Part shown: positions 1-12,704 of the stretch, in pieces
Layout of the letters: each line of letters begins with the position of its first letter
Position numbering within the stretch: the first letter of the stretch is position 1
From: Hygrophila difformis
Taxonomy: Eukaryota > Streptophyta > Magnoliopsida > Lamiales > Acanthaceae
DNA: 64,000 bases
Direction of reading: 5' to 3'
NCBI GenBank assembly: GCA_030278955.1
Contig: JAOANR010000014.1
Span: forward strand, 19,222,068 to 19,286,067
Position numbers and translations under genes: made by a program
Notes under the pieces: model-generated
What the model saw: only the letters and a program-made list of their open reading frames with translations
Told to the model about the DNA's origin: nothing
The model's database searches: none

Positions 1-6
1 GTTTAA

Positions 7-860
<854 letters not shown>

Positions 861-1017
861 GATCCCATGTGCAAGAGTTTTAATGGGATTGATTTGGAAT
901 GGATTAAAAGAAAAAGAAAAAAAAAAGTAGGAGTACTAAATAGTCAATTGTTGGCATGTTTTAAGATTTCACATTATGTTACATCATGAAAATTTCGTAC
1001 TAAATAATTGTGTCGTG

Positions 1018-1058
1018 GCTAGATCCGTGGGAAGTTTAGCTGGATATGCTAAGTTTTA
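1018..1058 (+). pseudogene. Decayed reductase exon-3 fragment in the 3' flank of copy 1
   Basis: About 160 bp after the stop codon a short stretch (GTGGGAAGTTTAGCTGGAT then ATGCTAAGTT) resembles the nucleotide-binding part of exon 3 of the neighbouring reductase genes, with small deletions. The same fragment lies at 21593-21633 beyond the LTR element that follows copy 3, so it predates the duplication of copies 1 and 3. It is too short and broken to encode anything and could be chance similarity. Confidence 0.4.
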
Positions 1059-1065
1059 TTATTAT

Positions 1066-1216
1066 TATTATTTTGGTAAAGATTGATATTAATATGTCGG
1101 CAAAGTGTGTTGGAGCTCAAGCCACACAAATTACAAAACAGAATAAAAGGAATGGATAGCGGGTCGGGTAGGAATCAAACCCTAAACCATAAGGTTGGAA
1201 GTTATGGGAAATAACC
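1066..1216 (-). repeat. tRNA-derived SINE, minus strand
   Basis: Read on the minus strand it has a tRNA-like head: an A-box-like stretch (CTAGTGGTTA) and a B-box-like GGTTTGATTCC. A body follows that is shared with repeats at 10316-10490 (+) and 21649-21812 (-). The copy at 21649 is the orthologous position in the duplicated flank of copy 3. RNA polymerase III promoter boxes without a full cloverleaf are typical of plant SINEs. Confidence 0.65.
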
Positions 1217-1222
1217 ACTAGG

Positions 1223-2617
1223 TAGGGGTGGGCACGGTTCGGTTACCCGGAGTTTTTCAAGTATTTGTATTTGTATTTTAACCGGGCAAATACTTAGATG
1301 AAGTATTTGTATTTGTAACCGGACTCCTTGGTTAACCGGGGATTCGGCCGAGAGAGAGAAAGAAAGGGGTGATCTTCGATTCACTCAAACTGTCGCGTTT
1401 CTTAGCCGATTGATTAATCGGTTGTTGGTAAGTGTTTCTCCTCGTCGTCTTCTTCATCGTGATTTTTATTTCGTTCGTTCTGGTGGTGATTGGAGATGTT
1501 TTGAAATGGTAGGATTTGGGGGATTTTGGTTGATCGGTCGGATTCGGAATCGGACAACCCGGAAGCGTTATTGATCGCCCAAAACACAAAGGCAAGGGAT
1601 TTATATGCTTAAATTACGTGTTTGGGGAGGTATTGGGAGTGAATTCCGGCAAGGGTTTACGTGTATTCTTTGTGAAATTTGTAGATCTCTTGTTATCTGC
1701 GTATTTCTTAAAACGCTGCCTGCGAAAGAAATAAAATGCACAGATTTTTCTTGTTCAGACTTGTGATATTAAAAAACGTGGAGATGTACATGAGTGGGCT
1801 TACGGTAGAGGTTAGAATAAATTATGAAGATGAGCTAGTACAAGAAATTGTCACTACCTTGCCTTGTTTTGTCCGTAGTGCTTGAATGGCTAAGAGTGGA
1901 ACATGGATTTTGATTAGTGCTTGTTTATAGATAAGCTAATGAGCATGAGTTTTTAATTTAAAAGCTTAATCCCCATTCTTTTTACTTCCTGGTAATGATA
2001 ATGAAGACTAACTATGTTGATGTAATTGAAAATCTCTCTCGAATGACAAATTCTGGAAATATACTTATATGTCTGTCATCGTGATTGGCATATATAGCAT
2101 CTATTTTTAATATCATTTAGTTGTATATGAAATATTCTACCACATTACAGGTAGGTCTCTGCATTTTAATGTGCAAATTATGGATTTAGGCCCATGTATA
2201 TATTAATATTATTATGATCTACAATATCCTCTCTTTCTGGGCATTGCTACATATTGTACTGTGAATATTTTCACTAGAAAGAAGGGATAAATTGTGCTAT
2301 ATTGTCTATGATTGATCGGGCAGCCTTCATAGGTGTTGTTGAGTCCCGATGGCCCTTCGGGGTGGGTATTGGCTGTGATGCCTGTTGGCCCTTCGGGGTA
2401 GATTATTGGTTGTGATGCCTGTTGGCCCTTCGGGGTGGATGATTTGGGCTGCGATGCCTGTGGTCCCTGCGGGGATGGTGTATGTTACCCTGTAACGGGT
2501 TGGAGTTGATGATATCCTCACCCGTGGGTTCATACCGCCCGGGTTTTAGGTGCCGGCTAGGCATATTCATTTGCATCTGCATATAGGATAGATAGGTGTA
2601 TGTTAGACCATGCATCA
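1223..2617. other. Repeat-derived stretch, including a hAT-like terminus and probably the 5' part of an LTR
   Basis: No gene is seen. It opens with TAGGGGTGGGCACGGTTCGG, which resembles the terminal inverted repeat of plant hAT elements, but no matching right end was found. From about 1330 the sequence resembles the upstream part of a chromovirus LTR, whose end would be the GTTACA at 4642, interrupted by the foldback element at 2629-3858. The LTR start was not found. Confidence 0.4.
2335..2480. repeat. Imperfect tandem repeat, about 48-bp unit, three copies
   Basis: The motif GGCCCTTCGGGGT with a following GTGATGCCTGTT recurs at a spacing of about 48 bp, around 2350, 2389 and 2426, with a degenerate fourth copy (GGTCCCTGCGGGG). 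It is GC-rich in an otherwise AT-rich stretch. No coding sense is evident. Confidence 0.6.
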
Positions 2618-2628
2618 TATGCATAAAT

Positions 2629-3858
2629 GAAAAAAAAGGTAAAAACGTCCTTTATCTTTCCAAAAATTTCAAATCCGTCCTTTTTCTATTTTATTACCGA
2701 TTTAGTCCGCTACAAATGCTAATTATGTTCAAATCAGTCCTTTTTTCACTAATTATATTCTAATTGCTGACGTGGCAAGGGTTTTAATTTAAACCTGACA
2801 CGTGTGCATAATATTAGTCCTTTTTCTTTTATCTTTTGCAAATTCAGTCCTAAACTTTTATTTTGTTCTATTTAGTCCTCTACCCCAATCACTCATTTTT
2901 ATATTAATTGGCCTCAAACCTTTCAAATTATTTCATTTTAGGCCCAGAACCTTAAATTTTTTATTATTACTAATCCATTTATCAAATAAATGCACAACAT
3001 ACTTCCATAAATAAAATTAAACACCAAACCTCATATATTGGGTTCGACTGCTTTGTTATCGGGTCTTTCAAGTACCGGAATTTTACGGACTCTCTCTAAT
3101 AACCACTCGACCGCAACCGATTGTTCATTGGTTTTGGTTTCCTTCAGTAACAATCAACAGAATCTTACTTTGCGTCCTACCTTAGAATGTAGCAATATTT
3201 AAAAGTAAATGATTTAACTTGAATTTTTGGAAGGTTATGGATACAGGAAGCCTTGGTTTTATTGAAAAATATTAATATTATTAAAAATATTAAAAAAATA
3301 GCCTGAATTTTATTGTCCACAAAGTATGATTGTGCTGATTGTTGCTGAAGGAAACCATAACCAATGAACCATCGTTACGGTCGGGTGGTTAGAGAAAGTC
3401 CGTAAAATTCGGAACTTCAAAGACCCGGTAACAAGGCGGTCAAACCCAATGTATGAGGTTTGGTATTTAATTTTATTTACGGAAGTATGTTGGGCATTTA
3501 TTTGATAAATGTATTAGTAATAATAAAAAATTTAAGGTTCTGGGCCTAAAATGAAATAATTTGAAAGGTTTGAGGCCAATTAATATAAAAATGAGTGATT
3601 GGGGTAGAGGACTAAATAGAACAAAATAAAAGTTTAGGACTGAATTGGCAAAAGATAAAAGAAAAAGGACTAAAATTATGCACACGTGTCAGGTTTAAAT
3701 TAAAACCCTTGCCACGTCAGCAATTAGAATATAATTAGTGAAAAAAGGACTGATTTGAACATAATTAGCATTTGTAGCGGACTAAATCGATAATAAAATA
3801 GAAAAAGGACGGATTTGAAATTTTTGGAAAGATAAAGGACGTTTTTACCTTTTTTTCC
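2629..3858. mobile_element. Foldback (long-TIR) Mutator-like non-autonomous transposon
   Basis: The left end (GAAAAAAAAGGTAAAAACG) and the right end are inverted copies, and the inverted arms run about 540 bp each (2629 to about 3170, and about 3325 to 3858) around a loop of roughly 150 bp. The element is flanked on both sides by the 11-bp direct repeat TATGCATAAAT (2618-2628 and 3859-3869). A 9-11 bp duplication with long TIRs is the signature of Mutator-like elements. It encodes no transposase. A 70-aa open frame appears in mirror image in each arm (2802-3014 + and 3473-3685 -), which is a by-product of the inverted repeat. Confidence 0.88.
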
Positions 3859-3953
3859 TATGCATAAATTGTATGATTGTGGTTGAAGCACCGGTATGGG
3901 ACGGTGTGATGGTTAATTGCTTTATTTATATTCTGTCATGTTATTCATGCTTT

Positions 3954-3954
3954 T

Positions 3955-3986
<32 letters not shown>

Positions 3987-4055
3987 ATTATTATTATTGT
4001 TGTTGTTGTTGTTGTTGCTGTTATTTTAATTATTATTATTATTATTATTATTATT
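3954..4055. repeat. (TTA)n/(TTG)n microsatellite
   Basis: Runs of TTA, then GTT, then ATT trinucleotides. They create a spurious 99-aa Leu/Ile/Val-rich open frame. Confidence 0.95.
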
Positions 4056-4102
4056 CACTCTTGTTGCTCTGTTATCCCTTACTCCCCGGCACGTAGCCTT
4101 GC

Positions 4103-4146
4103 TCAGTACGTTGTACTGACTCCCTTTGCTTTTGTCTGTTTTATAG
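4103..4146 (+). promoter_or_regulatory. LTR hairpin plus pyrimidine tract/YAG module (1 of 4)
   Basis: TCAGTAC (4103-4109), loop GTT and GTACTGA (4113-4119) form a perfect 7-bp stem. It is followed by a T-rich tract ending in TAG 27 nt after the stem. The same arrangement with different stem sequences is present at 40090-40135, 61830-61877 and, on the minus strand, 52343-52296. Function is unknown; an RNA structure or a 3' splice-site-like element near the LTR R/U5 region is my inference. Confidence 0.6.
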
Positions 4147-4642
4147 ATCCTGCTGGAGGCACCGGAGCATGATTGGGGTTTGGGGATGAGAGATCACATA
4201 GATAGGATTCGCATGTTCTTTTTATTATGTTTATTTTTGTGGTACTCTGTTGATTGCTATTACTTGATACTTTGTTTACTAGATGAGGCCTGTGAGCCTA
4301 GGATTTACATTCTGTCGGCCTGTGGCCTTATGTGTCTACTGCTTTGGGCTGGTAGCCTTGTCTCTGTTATATTGGCAGGATGCCAGATTATGTTTGAGAG
4401 GCTTGTAGCCTGATACTCTGACAAGGATTGTTTTTGTTAATCAGTTATTATGTGGAGATTATTTAAGTGCCTTTGTGTTTTATTTTATTTTAGGTTCTGC
4501 ATGAAATTGGATTAATCAGATGATCACTTTAGGTTTGCTCAGCCTTGTACTAGCTGTTTTAAATTAGCTGGCCACTAGTTTAGGATAGTTAGTACGGCGG
4601 TAATGCTTGCGAAAATCAGGTTTGAATTTTCGGGGCGTTACA

Positions 4643-4859
4643 GAGTGGTATCAGAGCCAGTACCCAGACTGGTGTGCCAGCGGGGACGCTGGGCCCCTAG
4701 GGGGGTGGATTGTAACATCCCACATTGGTTGGAGAGGGAAACAAAGCATGCCTTATAAGGGTGTGGACACCTCTCCCTTGTAGACGCGTTTTTAAAGCCG
4801 TGAGGGCGGGTTGGGCCAAAACGGACAATATCTACAAGTGGGGTGACTGGGACGTTACA
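4643..4859 (+). mobile_element. TRIM fragment: primer site, short internal region and 3' LTR
   Basis: A primer-binding site for initiator tRNA-Met (TGGTATCAGAGC, 4646-4657) is followed by about 50 bp of internal sequence and a purine-rich AGGGGGGTGGA. A 149-bp LTR-like block follows (4711-4859), starting TGTAACATCCC and ending GACGTTACA. This matches the architecture of terminal-repeat retrotransposons in miniature. The matching 5' LTR is absent: a different LTR end (…GGGGCGTTACA) takes its place. No 5-bp target duplication is visible, and the copia coding sequence starts directly after it. Confidence 0.65.
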
Positions 4860-7800
4860 CCGGGACACACTTTCTTTGGAAGATGTGAAAGCATCATTGA
4901 ATTCTAAAGAATTGAAGAAAAATGTGTCTGGAAATTTGGTTGATGAGCAAGCTGATGGCTTGGTTGTGAGGGGTAGAGCAACTAACAAAGGAATGAAGAA
5001 AGACAGAGGCAAATCAAGATCCAAATCTAGGATCAAGAAAAATCAATGCCATTACTGTAAGGAAGAGGGTCACTGGAAAAATCAATGTCCAAAACTCAAG
5101 GCAAAGAAAAAGAATTTGGACTTCTCAACAGCTACTGAATCTGCTAGTTTTGCTGAGGAAAATTCAATCAGTGCAGATGTTCTTTCAATATCAGTTGGGT
5201 CACCTGGTGACAGTTGGGTTCTTGACTCGGGTTGCTCCTATCATATGTGTCCTAACAGAGATTGGTTTTATTCTTACCAATCAATTAATGGTGGACTTGT
5301 CCTTATGGGAAACGATGTATCCTGTAAGGTTATTGGTATAGGGACAGTTCGAATCAAGATGCATGATGGTATTGTGAGGACTTTGACGAATGTTCGACAT
5401 GTGCCTGATTTGAAGAAAAATCTTATTTCTTTAGGTACTCTTGATTCACTTGGCTATAAGTACACTGGTCAAGGTGCAGTTTTGAAAGTTTCCAGTGGTT
5501 CTCTTGTTGTGATCCGTGGAAAATTGGTTAATGGTATATATTTGCTTCAAGGTAGCACTGTTGTTGGTGCTGTATCAGTTTCTAGTTCTACAGGTTCTTC
5601 ATCTAATTCTGATTCAGATAATACTCGTTTGTGGCATATGCGTCTTGGGCATATGAGTGAGGCAGACATGTCTATTTTGAGCAAGCGAGGTTTGTTGGGA
5701 AATCATAAAATTGGGAAGCTTGAATTTTGTGAGCATTGTGTGTATGGCAAGCAGTGCAGGGTGAAGTTTGCAGCAGCTATTCACAGAACAAAGGGCACAT
5801 TAGATTATATTCATTCTGATCTTTGGGGCCCTTCACGTACACAATCTAAAGGTGGTTCCCAATATTTGATGACCTTTATTGATGATTATTCGAGGTATGT
5901 CTGGGTGTATTTTCTAAAACACAAGAATGAAGCATTTCCAACATTCAAGAAATTTAAAGCACTTGTTGAGAATCAGACAGGCAAGAAAATCAAGCGCTTT
6001 AGAACAGATAATGGGTTGGAATATTGTGATGGCCAGTTCAACGAGTTTTGTGAAAATGCAGGAATTGTGAGACACCGCACAGTTAGAAAAACACCACAAC
6101 AAAATGGAGTCGCTGAACGAATGAATAAAACTCTTTTGGAGCGAGCTCGTTGTATGCTTGATAATGCTGGCTTACCTAAGGTATTTTGGGTTGAAGCTAT
6201 TAATTTGGCATGTTATTTGGTGAATAGATCTCCCTCGGTTCCTATTGGTTTGAAGACTCCTATTGAGGTATGGTCTGGTACTCCTGCTGATTATTCATAT
6301 TTGAAAGTATTTGGTTGTCCTGCGTATGCTCATGTTAATAATGGGAAGCTCGAGCGTCGGTCACAAAAATGCATATTCCTAGGTTATGCTACTGGTGTAA
6401 AAGGCTACAGATTGTGGTGTACTGAGCCTGGTTCACCAAAATTTATTATCAGCAGAGATGTCAAGTTTGATGAAAAATCCATGCTTCTTTTGAAGAAAGG
6501 GCCAGTTGGAGGAAATGATACAGATGGAGATCAAGGTGTCCGTGAGCAGGTGGAGTTAGAAGTTCCGATTTCAGAAGTACAAGAGAGTACTTCAATTGAG
6601 CCTGTTGTTGAAGATGAACCAGAACTTGTTGATATTTCTAATGTCCCACAAGAGCAAGAGCAATATAGTATTGCCACTGGAAGAGAGAGAAGGCAGGTTA
6701 AGCCACCTCAAAGATATGCTCATGCAGATTATGTTTCATTTGCATTATCTGTAGCTGAAAGTATTGAGGAGGTTCAAGAACCTTCCAGTTTCACTCAAGT
6801 TGTTACATGTCATGATTCTTCACAGTGGAGTATTGCTATGAGTGAAGAGATTGAATCCCTTCACAAGAACCAAACTTGGGAGTTAGTGAGACCGCCTAAA
6901 AACCATAAGATTGTCGGTTGTAAATGGATCTTCAAGAAAAAGGAAGGAATCCCAGGGGTTGAAGAAACTAGATTCAAGGCACGGTTGGTTGCTAAAGGCT
7001 ACAGTCAGAGAGAGGGAATTGACTTTAATGAAGTATTTTCTCCAGTTGTAAAGCATAGCTCAATTCGTGTGTTACTTGCTATGGTTGCTTTGTTTGATAT
7101 GGAGCTTGAACAGCTTGATGTCAAGACAGCTTTTCTACATGGTGAGCTTGAGGAAGAAATATACATGCATCTACCAGAGGGGTTCATTGTCCAGGGAAAA
7201 GAAGATCATGTTTGTCGTTTGAAGAAATCTCTTTATGGTTTGAAACAATCTCCTCGACAATGGTACAAGCGGCTTGATGCTTTTATGATTGATCATGGTT
7301 ACAATAGAAGTAATTATGATTGTTGTGTATATCATAAAAGACTTTCATGTGGTTCATTTGTATATTTATTGCTCTATGTTGATGACATGCTCATTGCCTC
7401 TAAGAGCATGGCAGAGATCAATAAGTTAAAAGCCTGTCTTAATGGTGAATTTGAGATGAAAGATCTAGGGGCAGCAAAGAAGATATTGGGTATGGAAATT
7501 CACAGGGATCGGCAAGCAGGCAAGTTATTTCTTTCACAAAAGAAATATATTGAGAAAGTACTTGAGCGTTTTGGTATGAAAAATGCAAAACCGGTGAGTA
7601 CTCCCTTGGCATCCCATTTTAAACTTTCTGCTACATCATCACCAAAATCAAAAGATGAGGTGGAGCACATGTCACGTGTTCCATATGCTAGTGCTGTTGG
7701 TAGCATCATGTATGCTATGGTATGCACTCGTCCAGATATTTTACATGCTATTAGTGTTGTTAGTAGATACATGGGACATCCTGGAAAGTTGCATTGGCAG

Positions 7801-8349
7801 GCAGTGAAATGGATACTTCAATATTTGAGAGGGACTACAGATCTTGGCTTGGTATTTCATAAGGAATCTAACACTTGCAAAAGTGTGGTTGGCTATGTGG
7901 ATTCAGATTATGCTGGTGATTTGGATAAGAGGTGATCTCTGACAGGTTATGTCTTCACTCTTTCAGGTTGTGCCATCAGTTGGAAAGCAACTTTACAACC
8001 AGTTGTTGCTTTGTCTACCACGGAGGCAGAATACATGGCAGCAACAGAAGCAATGAAGGAAGCTATCTGGTTAAAAGGTTTGGTTACTGAGCTGGGCTTA
8101 AAACAAGATATATATACTGTTTTTGGCGACAATCAAAGTGCGATTCATTTGATTAAAAATCAAATGTTTCATGAAAGAACCAAACACATTGATGTCAGAT
8201 TTCACTTCATCAGAGATGTTGTGGCTACTGGTGATATTGTTGTTGAGAAGATTCCTAGTGCAGATAATCCAGCGGATATGCTAACTAAGCCATTGGTAGT
8301 CTCCAAGTTTAGGCATTGCCTAGACTTGATCAGCATATGCAGTTTGTGA
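4860..8349 (+). pseudogene. Ty1/copia gag-pol polyprotein, Tork/Tnt1-like, one in-frame stop
   Basis: One reading frame encodes, in order: the gag C-terminus with a CCHC zinc knuckle ([14 protein letters not shown], 5047-5088); an aspartic protease with DSG at 5224-5232; a GAG-pre-integrase HHCC region (about 5630-5760); an integrase with its D,D,E core ([22 protein letters not shown]; about 5780-6200); a reverse transcriptase with YVDD at 7375-7386; and RNase H with [11 protein letters not shown] (to 8349). The order integrase before reverse transcriptase is copia. A single TGA at 7933-7935, in the RNase H domain after DLDKR, interrupts the otherwise open frame. The open frame extends back to 4843, but its first residues come from the adjoining TRIM LTR, so the 5' LTR, primer site and N-terminal gag are lost. 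The element could not transpose by itself. Confidence 0.93.
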
Positions 8350-8411
8350 ACGCCCAATGGGGCATTGGAGGAGGCAGCAATTTGATAGCTTTCGGAGTTT
8401 GATTAATTCAA

Positions 8412-8426
8412 GCCAAGGAGGAGATT
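8412..8426 (+). other. Polypurine tract of the copia element
   Basis: The purine-rich GCCAAGGAGGAGATT lies between the end of the polyprotein and a TGTTAAAT start of the 3' LTR, as expected for plus-strand DNA priming. Confidence 0.75.
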
Positions 8427-8665
8427 TGTTAAATATGGCTAGAATTAATCACAACCCTACATCTGTATTATTTTTCACATTACTTTTCACTCATTTTTCC
8501 TAAAGACATTGAACTTGCATATAGGAACTAGAAATTTTATCTTTGAATGAATAGAAATTGTAGATTTCTTTACGGCATTATGTTTTACCTCGATTGTAGT
8601 TGTTTTATCTTGAATAAAATGGAAAATTGCATTTCATTGGAATTCAGTAGCTTGCAGGGCATCAG
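8427..8665 (+). mobile_element. 3' LTR of the copia element (right end uncertain)
   Basis: It begins TGTTAAATATGG directly after the polypurine tract. No second LTR is available to fix its end; a CA near 8656-8664, before the GC-rich CACTA fragment, is the likely border. Confidence 0.55.
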
Positions 8666-8677
8666 GCAAATAAAATG

Positions 8678-9062
8678 TGGGGGGCGAGGAAACCATGCCG
8701 TCGACTATGTGCTTAAAAATATGGGCTCGGGATTCCTCGCCTATGTCCTCAACCAAGTTCTCACGAAATTCCTCACTTTGTTCGTCACCATTGTCCTCAC
8801 CCTCGTTGTCGCCCATTTCCTCACCTGTTTCCTCACCACTTTCCTCGCCCCTGCCTTCGCCCCCGTCGTCGCGCACGCCCTCGCCCAGTTCCTCGCACAC
8901 GTCCTCGCCCACAGGCGAGGAAATGGCTGACTAACGTCGGAACCCGACGATGCCGGAGGCGACGACCATGTTTCCTCGCATGTTTCCTTGCCTATAGCCC
9001 TAGGCGAGGACTTGGGCGAGGAAAAGCTGTCCTCGCCTTCCTCCGTTTTTTTTTTTGTAGTG
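8678..9062 (+). mobile_element. Terminal fragment of a CACTA (EnSpm) DNA transposon
   Basis: The right border, read inward on the minus strand, starts CACTACAAAAAAAAAAA, the hallmark CACTA terminal repeat. Next to it lie many copies of a short subterminal motif (GCGAGGA / TCCTCGCC) in both orientations, as transposase-binding arrays in this superfamily do. The repeats make Glu/Gly-rich open frames on the minus strand and others on the plus strand that I regard as spurious. The other end and the transposase are missing, so this is a remnant. Confidence 0.75.
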
Positions 9063-11191
9063 TATATTTATAGAGTAAATTTTTTCTGAAAAGGAAAATG
9101 TGCTAATTGTAGTTAGACGGACCAAAAAGGAAAATAAGACAATATTAGTTGGACGATGGAGTAATTTTTTTAAAATTTTGAATACTTAAGGTACTTATTT
9201 TCCACTTACTCTCATCATATTAGATATGAAAGAAAATTATATGTATTTAATTTTTTAACAGTAAAAATAATTTATTTTATATTATTTCTACATGGGTTTG
9301 AATTTCCTTCAATTATCTCCTTTATTTTTCTTTTAATTTTTTTGTTGCATGCATTTCAACCACTATTTAAGCAAAAGACTTTGAATCTCATGTAATCCAA
9401 AAAATACTATATTCATTTTATATCGTCATATTAGTTCAACACACGTGCGTAGCGGGCGAAAAAATCTAGTATACAAAAAAAATTAAAACGATATGCGGTT
9501 CGTTGAACAATACCATGCTAATTAATAATGATTCCATTAGTATGAATGAAGTTATTCCAAGCGAAAGTTCACAAACACTATAATACTGCCAATGCAATGC
9601 TCTTGGAAATCTTAAATTATATATTAAGGAATCCAATAATGGATATACCCATTTAGCGTCGCGACAAAAATAAGAGTACAATAAATCGATTGAAGGCTTA
9701 GTTACTTGTTCGGCAATAAGAGTCGCGACAAGTTTTAGCCTTCTTTTTTTAAATTTTTTTTGCTTTTTTCTTTATTTTTTTTTGTTTGGCATATACCGGG
9801 TATTTCCAAGGCCATATTAACCTAAGACTAATTCTTGAGGATTAAGTGCATATTAAAGGGTTACCACTGCCAAAGTAGAATTCTGCATACAGAAAAATTC
9901 GAACCCGAGATATTTGCTTAAGCTGTCAAAGCCTCATATCATTTAGGTCAACTGTGTTTGGTTCTTTTTTTATTATTTTTTTGTTTATATATATGTAAAT
10001 AAATTATAGATATTCAAGTGAAGAAATGAGATATGTTCATCACCTCACCCGTCCATCAATTTGTTTCTTCCCTTTTTGTTTCATGAAATTGTAAATTTGA
10101 TATCAAATGCTTTAATAATATTATTCATTTTAGAAATGTGCATTTCACGCTGATAGATGTAATATTTTTTTTAGGTAAATCAAGTGGTTTTTAGGTTTTT
10201 TTCGAACACGAAACTTTGCTTAGCAGTCAGAACCACAAATCGAATAATTTGTAAGGTATACCTAGAGAGTTTAATAAATATTAAAAATGAATGGATTAAA
10301 GGTAAAAAAATATAAGGGGTTGTAGACTTACCCTAGTTGTCAAGTTCCCGACTCTCAACCAATAGGTTGGAGGTTCCATTCCCACCCAGTCCCCTATCCC
10401 TCTACTTTATCCCCTTTATAATTTGTGTGACTTGATCTACACACACCTTTGCCGATGCATCAGTGTCAATGTTTAAAAAAAAGAATAAAAAGTATAACAA
10501 ATAAATAAATATGAAGGATACGCAAGTTTTTTGGATAACAGATAAATAAATTTATCCACTAGGCCCATTTGAAAATTAAATACACTGAAGTAACACTATA
10601 TAATAGAAGTATATGTAAGATGTGGGCAGATAGGCACGCCCTACCAAACACCCATTCAAAGGGCATATATTATGGCTTTGGGAAGTAATAAGAATTTAAA
10701 GTTTGGAATAGAGTTTTGAATCAGTGCTGAAAAATTGTTTTATATTGAGATAGTTTTGAGTAATAATGTTTGGAGATAGAATTAAAAATTAAAGTTTAAA
10801 GTTTCAAGTTTGAAAATCTAAACGAGGGAAGATGAGCGTTCCGAATTTAGTGGTTACTGAAAATAATGTTTAGTCTATATATAGGATTTTAAGCTATATA
10901 ATTTTAAAGCTAAACAGTAAACCCTGAGGTTTTCTCCCAAAGGCAGCCTATATATGTCCTAAAATTCAGTAATTAAAATTATCTAATTAGGTATATACAA
11001 TAATCAATATCTGTCAAACAATGTGTAGGAACGAAAACTAAAAGTAAATTTATCTTAATATTGAAATGCATCATTATATATGCATGCATGAGACGACAAT
11101 TCAACATTGATCATGAAACCAAAGGGAATATACAGCTTTTGGTTGACGACAATTCAACTTTGTGGAGTCCGTCGGGGATGAATATATACTA
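9063..11191. other. AT-rich intergenic DNA upstream of reductase copy 2
   Basis: No coding region is supported. It contains a SINE copy (10316-10490), a B-box-like tRNA motif near 9900-9915 in reverse orientation (TTCGAACCCGAGAT), and simple poly-T stretches. Confidence 0.7.
10316..10490 (+). repeat. tRNA-derived SINE, plus strand
   Basis: It contains CCCTAGTTGTCAAG (A-box-like) and AGGTTCCATTCCC (B-box-like), then a body ending in a run of A. Reverse complementing it gives the same order of motifs as the SINEs at 1066-1216 and 21649-21812. Confidence 0.65.
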
Positions 11192-11192
11192 A

Positions 11193-11200
11193 TATATAAG
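11193..11200 (+). promoter_or_regulatory. TATA box of reductase copy 2
   Basis: TATATAAG lies 88-95 bp before the start codon of copy 2, implying a 5' leader of about 60 nt. No transcript evidence. Confidence 0.5.
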
Positions 11201-11287
11201 AAGCACTTTTCACTCTTTCAATTCTCATCATATTAATTATATTGTTGGGCCATCATCAGTATCTACAACAGATCGAGTGCAGTAGTG

Positions 11288-12704
<1,417 letters not shown>

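Larger units (their letters stand above)
3870..4642 (+). mobile_element. 3' part of a chromovirus-type LTR
   Basis: The segment ends in GGGGCGTTACA, the usual terminus of plant Ty3 chromovirus LTRs, and three bases later comes a tRNA-Met-type primer site. It holds the hairpin/YAG module described separately and a (TTA)n/(GTT)n microsatellite. Its left part is interrupted by the foldback element. The other LTR of this element is not in the window. Confidence 0.6.

Noticed and set aside
2802..3685. Two identical 70-aa proteins on opposite strands
   Set aside because: They are mirror images created by the inverted arms of the foldback transposon.
3873..4172. 99-aa Leu/Ile/Val-rich open frame as a membrane protein
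   Set aside because: Produced by the (TTA)n/(TTG)n microsatellite.
8547..8934. Open frames over the GCGAGGA repeats (127, 92 and 85 aa)
   Set aside because: They are translations of CACTA subterminal repeats in three frames; no protein family.
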